Assembly: GCA_038227995.1 (NCBI GenBank)
Contig: JBBRPP010000001.1
Span: forward strand, 248,001-312,000
Direction: 5' to 3'
DNA from: WLMZ01 sp038227995
GTDB taxonomy: Bacteria > Actinomycetota > Acidimicrobiia > Acidimicrobiales > Ilumatobacteraceae
Length of the DNA: 64,000 bases
The first letter of the stretch is position 1; the number at the start of each line of letters is the position of its first letter. The translations under genes were made by a program, and so were the position numbers. The notes beneath the pieces are model-generated. The model was not told the DNA's origin, did no database searches, and was given only the letters and a program-made list of their open reading frames with translations. Positions 58,722 through 64,000 of this stretch are shown piece by piece.

Positions 58722-59398
58722 GCAAGGTCGAGTCGTACCTCGCCAAGCAGACGTTGATCAGCAAGGCCAACTACCAGTTCTGGAAGACCCTCATCGCCGG
58801 CTCGCTGCGCGTCCTGTGCCGCATCACCGTCGAGGGTCGCGAGAACGTTCCCAAGACCGGCGCATACGTGCTCGCGCCGGTGCATCGCAGCTACCTCGAC
58901 ACACCGATCTCATCGGTCGTCACCCATCGCCGGTTGCGCTACATGGCCAAGGACTCGATGTGGAAGAACAAGACGTGGGGCTGGCTGATCTCGTCGGTCG
59001 GCGGGTTCCCGGTCAGCCGGGGCACCACCGACATCGAAGCGCTGCGTCGATGCCTGCTGCTGCTCAACTCCGGCGAACCGATCGTGATCTTCCCCGAGGG
59101 CGAGCGGAAGTCGGGGCCCAACGTGCAGCCGTTGTTCGAGGGGGCGGCCTACGTCGCAGCTCGGGCCCAGGTGCCGATCATCCCGGTCGGCATCGGCGGC
59201 TCCGAGCGGGTGATGCCCAAGGGAGCGAAGTTCGTCTACCCGCACAAGGTCCACCTCGTCGTCGGCGCACCGATACGGCCGCTCGTCAACGAATCGGGGC
59301 GGGCGCCGCGAACCGAGGTCAAGCGGCTCAGTGCCCAACTCCACGACGAGCTACAGGCGCTGTTCGATCAGGCTCAGACCAAGGTCGGCCTGAAGTAG
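58718..59398 (+). CDS. 1-acyl-sn-glycerol-3-phosphate acyltransferase-like (PlsC)
   Basis: The 226-residue product is a PlsC/LPLAT protein: His56 and Asp61 in APVHRSYLDT form the HX4D catalytic motif, GGFPVSRG is motif two, IFPEGERKSG motif three and VPIIPVGIGG motif four. It adds an acyl chain to lysophosphatidate or a similar acceptor at the membrane. A cmk-plsC order is common in bacteria. The GTG overlaps the cmk stop. Confidence 0.9.
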   Translation: MSKVESYLAKQTLISKANYQFWKTLIAGSLRVLCRITVEGRENVPKTGAYVLAPVHRSYLDTPISSVVTHRRLRYMAKDSMWKNKTWGWLISSVGGFPVSRGTTDIEALRRCLLLLNSGEPIVIFPEGERKSGPNVQPLFEGAAYVAARAQVPIIPVGIGGSERVMPKGAKFVYPHKVHLVVGAPIRPLVNESGRAPRTEVKRLSAQLHDELQALFDQAQTKVGLK

Positions 59399-59408
59399 CC
59401 CGACAACG

Positions 59409-60701
59409 TCAGAGGGCGAAGTAGGCGGTGAGAGCGGCCGCCAGATACGCGGGGTCGTGCACGCCGCACAGTTCGCGCGCGGAGTGCATCGAGAGTTGGG
59501 GCACACCGACGTCGACCGTCGGGATGCCGAGTCGGGTCGCGGTCAGCGGTCCGATGGTGGATCCGCACGGCATGTTGTTGCGCGAGACGAAGACCTGCCA
59601 CGGAACGGCGGCGGCTTCGCACGCTCGTTGGAACAACGCCGCGGTCTCGGCGCTGGTCGCATAGCGCTGGTTCGAGTTGGCCTTCAGGGCGGGGCCTTGG
59701 TTGATGATCGGGCGGTGTCCCGGCTCGTGTCGTTCCGGGTAGTTCGGATGCACTGCGTGAGCGTTGTCGGCCGAGATGCAGCTCGATGCCGCGAACGACT
59801 GATGCAGCGCATCCCGATCGGCGCCATTGGCGAGGGCGATTCGTTCGAGAACCGTGCCGAGCAGAGGGCCGCTCGCCCCGGTGACGGATTCCGAGCCCAC
59901 TTCTTCGTGGTCGAACAGTGCGATCACCGACGTGTGCTTGGCACTGGGCGACGTCGCGGCAAGCGCTGTCGTGGCCGCCCAACAGCTGATTTGGTTGTCG
60001 AGCCGAGCAGATGCGATCAACGACTGATCGGCTCCGAGGATGGCGGCCGGCGTGATGTCGAACAGGCACAGCTCCCACCACGCGATGTCGTCGACCCCGA
60101 CGTCGAGGCGTTCCGCCAACCATTCGGCGAAGTCACCCTGATCCGCCGTCCCGGTGCCCCAGATGGGCGTCAGATGTTGCTGCTTGTCGAGCACGAGGCC
60201 CTTGTCGTTGACGTCGCGGTCGAGATGGATCGCCAGTTGTGGCACCCGCGCGATCGCTTCGTGAATGGCGATGTCGGTCGATGAACCGTCACGCATGACA
60301 ACGCGGCCGGCGATGCCGAGGTCGCGGTCGAGCCACGAGTTCAGCAGCGCTCCGCCATAGACCTCGACCCCGAGTTGCCGCCAGCCGAGCAAACCGGCGT
60401 CGGGCCGCGGCTTGATGCGCAGGCATGGCGAATCGGTGTGGGCGCCGACGATTCGAAAAGGCGTCGACGGCGCCGGATTCTGAGCCTGACACCAGGCAAC
60501 CATTGCTCCGCCGCGGATGATGTAGCCGCGCGTGACGTTGCGCCACGGCGCTGTTTCGTCGACCGGTTCGAAGCCGGCCGCGTGCAGACGAGCCACCGCC
60601 GACGCGACTGCGTGCCACGGCGACGGCGACGCGTCGAGGAACTCGAGCAGATCGTCGATGTCGGGTTCGGTCGTCGATCCAGCGGGAAGGGTGTCGCTCA
60701 C
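59409..60701 (-). CDS. M18 family aspartyl aminopeptidase
   Basis: The 430-residue product has the M18 metal-site sequences VGAHTDSPCLRIKPRP, SWLDRDLGIAGRV, FDHEEVGSESVTGA (catalytic glutamate and metal ligand) and, near the end, GSTIGPLTATRLGIPTVDVG and SMHSARELCG with a histidine ligand. M18 enzymes are cytosolic zinc aminopeptidases that remove N-terminal acidic or other residues. The GTG at 60701 lies one base after the stop of the histidine phosphatase gene, so the two form an operon. Confidence 0.92.
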   Translation of the reverse strand: MSDTLPAGSTTEPDIDDLLEFLDASPSPWHAVASAVARLHAAGFEPVDETAPWRNVTRGYIIRGGAMVAWCQAQNPAPSTPFRIVGAHTDSPCLRIKPRPDAGLLGWRQLGVEVYGGALLNSWLDRDLGIAGRVVMRDGSSTDIAIHEAIARVPQLAIHLDRDVNDKGLVLDKQQHLTPIWGTGTADQGDFAEWLAERLDVGVDDIAWWELCLFDITPAAILGADQSLIASARLDNQISCWAATTALAATSPSAKHTSVIALFDHEEVGSESVTGASGPLLGTVLERIALANGADRDALHQSFAASSCISADNAHAVHPNYPERHEPGHRPIINQGPALKANSNQRYATSAETAALFQRACEAAAVPWQVFVSRNNMPCGSTIGPLTATRLGIPTVDVGVPQLSMHSARELCGVHDPAYLAAALTAYFAL

Positions 60702-60702
60702 G

Positions 60703-61323
60703 TCACTTACCGTAGAGCCCGATCGGCAGGCCGGTGCCACGAAGGTGTGGTGTCTCGTTGATCGTGATGATCTGACGCTCGCCGGTTCTGGCCGCGATCA
60801 CCCGATGGATCGAGGTGTAGTTGGGGTAGAAGAAGCCCGTGCTGTCGGCGGTGCCGAGGATCCGTGCGAGATACGCATTGATCACGCCGCCGTGGCACAC
60901 GATCGCCACGTTCTGGCTGCGATGCGCGACGACGATCTGTTCGATCGCCGATTGGATGCGGTCGACGAAGTCCTCCTTGGATTCGGCGACATCGGCCCAC
61001 GCGTTGGCGACCATCTGTTGCCAGCGCGGATCGTTGGTCGCCTTCAGCTCCTCGACCGGGACGTACTCACTCGATTCGCGGTCGTATTCGGCGACGCCGT
61101 CGAGCACCGTGACCGGCAGGTCCAGGCGCGCGGCGAGCGGTGCAGCCGTTTGGACAGCGCGCTTGAGTGGACTCGCATAGATTGCGTGGATTGTTTCGAC
61201 ACCGAGGTAGTCGGCAAGGTGCTGGGCCTGGACGACACCGTCGGCGCTCAGTTCCGGGTCGGCTGCCCCCTGCTCGACGCTGCGGCGGACGGGCAGTGCG
61301 TGGCGGATCAACAGCAACTCCAT
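60703..61323 (-). CDS. Histidine phosphatase superfamily protein
   Basis: The 206-residue product starts with MELLLIRHALPVRR, where the RHG motif reads Arg-His-Ala, and has YASPLKRAVQTAAPLA and the second histidine in AIVCHGGVINAYLARIL. The replacement of glycine by alanine in RHG is seen in part of the family. It probably removes phosphate from small metabolites. It is divergent from pyk across only 18 bp, and ends one base before the aminopeptidase start. Confidence 0.85.
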   Translation of the reverse strand: MELLLIRHALPVRRSVEQGAADPELSADGVVQAQHLADYLGVETIHAIYASPLKRAVQTAAPLAARLDLPVTVLDGVAEYDRESSEYVPVEELKATNDPRWQQMVANAWADVAESKEDFVDRIQSAIEQIVVAHRSQNVAIVCHGGVINAYLARILGTADSTGFFYPNYTSIHRVIAARTGERQIITINETPHLRGTGLPIGLYGK

Positions 61324-61341
61324 CGACCTAGATAAGCAGCT

Positions 61342-62778
61342 ATGAACCGTCGCACGAAGATCGTGGCCACCATCGGGCCGGCCAGTCAGCATCCCGCAGT
61401 GCTCGAGGCCGTCCTGCGCGCCGGTGCCGACGTGATCAGACTCAACCTCAGCCACGGCCCGCTCGACGAGCACGTACAACGGTTGAAGCTGGTTCGGGCC
61501 GCAGCGTTCGCGGTCGGGCGCCCGATCGCGGTGCTCGCCGACCTGCCCGGGCCGAAGGTGCGCGCCGGTCGCTTTCCCGAAGGAGGCGTGATCCTGGCCG
61601 CAGGATCGCTGATCCACTTGTGTCCAGGTGACGAGGACAGCACCGCTGAATGCTGCACGGTCGATTACCCGTCGTTGCTCGCCGATGTGGCCGAGGGTGA
61701 TCGCATCGTTGTCGGCGATGGCGGCATCACGTTGCGCATCACGTCGAACCGCGACGATCGCTTGGTCGCGCGGGTCGAGACCGGGGGATTGGTGCAGGGT
61801 CGGCCCGGCATCCACCTGCCGAGCGAACGGTTGCGTTTGTCTGCTCCGACGGCCGAGGACCTCGTCCTGGCCGCGGCGATGGCGGCCGAGGGCGTCGAGT
61901 TCCTCGGTGTGTCGTTCGTCCGCAAGGCCGCCGACCTCGAACTCGTGCGCCAGGCTGTCATCCCTCACAAGGTCCGGCTGGTGGCCAAGATCGAGACGAT
62001 CCCCGCCGTTGCGAATCTGGCCGAGATCATCGCAGTCAGTGATGCGGTGATGGTGGCCCGCGGTGATCTGGGCATCGAGCTGCCACTCGAGGACGTGCCC
62101 CACCTGCAGAAGAAGATCATCCGCTCGTGTGTCGAGGCAGGCGTTCCCGTGATCACCGCGACGCAGATGCTGGAGAGCATGATCACGGCGCCCGCACCGA
62201 CTCGGGCCGAGGTCAGCGACGTCGCCAATGCCGTGTTCGACGGCACCGATGCCGTGATGCTGTCGGCCGAGACGGCAGTGGGTCATGACCCGGTGCTGGT
62301 CGTGTCGACGATGGCGCAGATCGCGGCGCGGGCCGAATCCGAGGCCAGCTACGAGCAGTGGGGCAATCGTCTCGGACGTGTGCAGCGTACGCAATGGACC
62401 GACACCAGCGACCGGATCACGATGGCCATCACCCACGCATGTGCGCAGGCCGCGGCCGACGCCGGCGCGCAGGCGATCCTGTGCTGCACGCGCTCGGGTC
62501 GGACCGCGAATGCGATCGCACGGTTCCGTCCAGCCGCTGACCTGATCGGTCTCAGCCCCGATCCCGCCACGGTCCGGGCGATGTCGCTGACGTGGGGAGT
62601 CACGCCGATCCAGGTCGACACGTATTCATCGACCGACGAGCTCGTCTGGCACGCGGTCGAGGCCGCGGTGCGCCAGGGTTTGATCACGACGGGTGCGGTC
62701 GTGGCCGTTCTCGCCGGAGCGCCCGACCGTGCGAGCGGTGCGGCAACCGATGTGCTTCGGTTGGTCAGGGTCGAATGA
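61342..62778 (+). CDS. pyk: Pyruvate kinase
   Basis: Pyk converts phosphoenolpyruvate and ADP to pyruvate and ATP. The 478-residue product has RTKIVATIGPASQHP, DVIRLNLSHGP, the K-x-E segment VRLVAKIETIPAV (catalytic Lys), MVARGDLGIELPLEDV (metal site) and ITATQMLESMITAPAPTRAEVSDVANAVFDGTDAVMLS in parts. The short A/B/C domain arrangement is complete. A TAGATA hexamer ends seven bases before the ATG but lacks the final T of the usual -10. The stop overlaps the next gene as ATGA. Confidence 0.95.
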   Translation: MNRRTKIVATIGPASQHPAVLEAVLRAGADVIRLNLSHGPLDEHVQRLKLVRAAAFAVGRPIAVLADLPGPKVRAGRFPEGGVILAAGSLIHLCPGDEDSTAECCTVDYPSLLADVAEGDRIVVGDGGITLRITSNRDDRLVARVETGGLVQGRPGIHLPSERLRLSAPTAEDLVLAAAMAAEGVEFLGVSFVRKAADLELVRQAVIPHKVRLVAKIETIPAVANLAEIIAVSDAVMVARGDLGIELPLEDVPHLQKKIIRSCVEAGVPVITATQMLESMITAPAPTRAEVSDVANAVFDGTDAVMLSAETAVGHDPVLVVSTMAQIAARAESEASYEQWGNRLGRVQRTQWTDTSDRITMAITHACAQAAADAGAQAILCCTRSGRTANAIARFRPAADLIGLSPDPATVRAMSLTWGVTPIQVDTYSSTDELVWHAVEAAVRQGLITTGAVVAVLAGAPDRASGAATDVLRLVRVE

Positions 62779-63593
62779 CGGCTTCGTCCGATTCGCCGCC
62801 GTCGGGCGCGGTGTGGGCCGAGGAAGCCGGTGACGAGTCAGCTCCGTTGATCGCACTGATCCACGGCACGATGGATCGCTCGACCGGGATGTTGAAGCTG
62901 AGCCGTCGTCTCGACCATCGCTTTCGGGTGCTGCGCTACGACCGCCGCGGCTACGGACGATCGATCGACATCAGCGCGACGCCGGGTGCCACGTTCGACA
63001 TGCACGCGCAGGTCGCCGATCTGATCGGTCTGCTCGATGGTCGACCGGCGATCCTCGTCGGTCACAGCTATGGCGGTGATGTGGCGCTGGCCGCTGCTGC
63101 GAACCACCCCGATCTCGTCGCCGGGGTCGCCGTCTACGAGACGCCCCTGTCGTGGGAACCGTGGTGGCCGGGGTCGACGGCGGGTGGCGCCGCTCAGGCG
63201 TCCGCCGGCGATCCGGGCGAGGCCGCTGAACGGTTCATGCGCCGACTCGTCGGTGATGCGTTGTGGGAGCGGCTGCCCGAACGCACGCGGGCGACGCGTC
63301 GGTCCGAAGGCGCTGCGCTCGTCGGTGAGTTGCGTGACCTCTCGACCAATCCGCCGTGGCGCGCGAGCCAGATCCGATGCCCGCTGGTGGTGGGCCTCGG
63401 TACTCGGGGTGCGGCGCATCACCAGCGTGGGATGCGGTTCCTGCACGACTCGGTGCCGGGCAGCATCCTCGTCGAACTCGCGGACGCACGCCATGACGCG
63501 CCGCTCAGCCATGCCGAAGTGTTCGCACGCGAGATCGTCGAACCATTGGCGCGACTGGTCGGTGGCCAATGGGCCACCGCCATCGATCGATGA
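62775..63593 (+). CDS. Alpha/beta hydrolase
   Basis: The 272-residue product has IALIHGTMDRSTGM (oxyanion hole), the nucleophile elbow LVGHSYGGDVAL, an acid position in the last third and a histidine in DARHDAPLSHAE. It looks like a small-molecule esterase or epoxide-hydrolase-fold enzyme, and no closer assignment is safe. It is translationally coupled to pyk (ATGA), though no metabolic link is known. Confidence 0.82.
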   Translation: MTASSDSPPSGAVWAEEAGDESAPLIALIHGTMDRSTGMLKLSRRLDHRFRVLRYDRRGYGRSIDISATPGATFDMHAQVADLIGLLDGRPAILVGHSYGGDVALAAAANHPDLVAGVAVYETPLSWEPWWPGSTAGGAAQASAGDPGEAAERFMRRLVGDALWERLPERTRATRRSEGAALVGELRDLSTNPPWRASQIRCPLVVGLGTRGAAHHQRGMRFLHDSVPGSILVELADARHDAPLSHAEVFAREIVEPLARLVGGQWATAIDR

Positions 63594-63599
63594 AGCCGG

Positions 63600-63905
63600 C
63601 TAACCGCCGACGGAGATGGTCTTCCCGAAGAACTTGCACGTGGCGGCGGGGATCGCGATGTCGCCTCCGGGCACGTCGGCCTGCTTCTTGATCGCTTCGG
63701 CGGCAGCCTGGACGTTGTCCGCGCACTTCTGCAACGTCTGCCGCTGCGAATAGGCGAGGAAGGCCAGCCCAAAGCAGACGACGAGGATGATCAGCTTCTG
63801 GGTCACGCTGGACACGATCTTGGCGCTGAGCAGCGCGAGCAGGACGAGAACCACGACGGCGATGATGGCGGCGTTCTTGGCCGTGCTGAGCGACAGGGCG
63901 AGCAT
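63600..63905 (-). CDS. Small membrane protein, unknown function
   Basis: The 101-residue product has two membrane helices (about 12-30 and 40-56) and an outer tail of about 45 residues with two cysteines (LQKCADN and AATCKFFG) that could form a disulfide. I recognise no family. ATG 63905 lies seven bases after TATCGT. Confidence 0.6.
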   Translation of the reverse strand: MLALSLSTAKNAAIIAVVVLVLLALLSAKIVSSVTQKLIILVVCFGLAFLAYSQRQTLQKCADNVQAAAEAIKKQADVPGGDIAIPAATCKFFGKTISVGG

Positions 63906-63912
63906 GGGCGTA

Positions 63913-63918
63913 ACGATA
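63913..63918 (-). promoter_or_regulatory. -10 element, leaderless promoter of the small membrane protein
   Basis: TATCGT on the minus strand ends seven bases before the ATG at 63905. Confidence 0.5.
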
Positions 63919-63969
63919 CGTCGCAGTGGCAATTCGAAACTGGCATGGTTCGACATCACAATCAGGTCC

Positions 63970-64000
63970 GTGAACGAGGCGGAACGCAACGATCAACCGA
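63970..64000 (+). CDS. Possible start of a gene cut by the window edge
   Basis: A GTG at 63970 opens a frame that stays open to the right edge (first residues VNEAERNDQP). CACAAT (63957-63962) ends seven bases before it, one base off the TANNNT pattern, and TCGAAA lies 17 bp further upstream as a weak -35. Only ten codons are visible, so nothing can be said of the product. Confidence 0.3.
   Translation, partial: MNEAERNDQP

Noticed and set aside
1..64000. CRISPR arrays, tRNA/rRNA genes, insertion sequences, prophage
   Set aside because: No regularly spaced repeats, no tRNA-like cloverleaf in the intergenic gaps, and no transposase, integrase or phage structural protein was recognised.

Overview
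The window reads as chromosome of a high-GC actinobacterium. Gene density, the F420/flavin-type oxidoreductase content, an actinobacterial GuaB1, a polyphosphate-glucokinase-type ROK kinase, DUF2510 and PadR proteins, and promoters of the form TANNNT placed 6-9 nt before the start codon all fit the class Acidimicrobiia (an Ilumatobacter-like marine or soil actinobacterium). That taxonomic call is inference from protein style, not from a marker gene. No rRNA, tRNA, CRISPR array, transposase or integrase was found.

Layout. 1-5.3 kb: end of a YhhN membrane protein, an MBL-fold hydrolase, an enlarged ProA-like dehydrogenase, a Rieske oxygenase and a PuuB-like FAD oxidoreductase. 5.3-9.1 kb (minus): crotonase, P1/DmpA peptidase, PanB and PanC, i.e. 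pantothenate synthesis, with a 24-bp tandem repeat in the start of panB. 9.1-17.8 kb: hexapeptide acetyltransferase, DoxX plus a small membrane protein, a heterodimeric ABC exporter whose start codon lies in a 16-bp perfect palindrome, a lipoprotein, a DUF2510 protein, a histidine phosphatase and a frameshifted methyltransferase. 17.85-19.1 kb: a less GC-rich islet of three orphan ORFs bounded by near-identical 15-bp direct repeats. 19.1-25.1 kb: a TetR regulator fused to a SnoaL-like domain, divergent from an SDR; a CrtC/AttH-like protein; heme A synthase; PH-domain protein; nitronate monooxygenase.

25.3-30.9 kb: a complete Liv-type amino-acid ABC operon (binding protein, two permeases, two ATPases). 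It is followed at 30.9-40.0 kb by a cluster that looks like hydroxyproline/proline catabolism: proline-racemase-family epimerase/dehydratase (Ser/Cys type), DHDPS-family deaminase, two FAD amino-acid dehydrogenases, an ornithine-cyclodeaminase/pyrroline-carboxylate reductase, a DUF1989 protein and a DMT exporter/importer, with a PadR regulator pair and an isochorismatase-like hydrolase inserted. 40.0-44.6 kb: FtsX-like permease with a fused double ATPase. 44.7-48.3 kb: crotonase, secreted protein, nitroreductase and LLM flavin oxidoreductase.

48.3-54.9 kb: sugar module with xylulokinase, J-domain protein, polyphosphate-glucokinase-like kinase, glucose dehydrogenase and a large GH63-type glucosidase. 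54.9-64 kb: housekeeping genes - threonylcarbamoyl-AMP synthase, alpha/beta hydrolase, GuaB1, cytidylate kinase, PlsC-type acyltransferase, M18 aminopeptidase, histidine phosphatase, pyruvate kinase, a second hydrolase and a small membrane protein.

The strongest cross-cutting observation is promoter architecture: at 26 genes a TANNNT hexamer (TAGCGT six times) ends 6-9 nt before the ATG/GTG, which implies leaderless mRNAs and resolves several start codons. Genes inside operons instead use Shine-Dalgarno sites or ATGA/GTGA overlaps.
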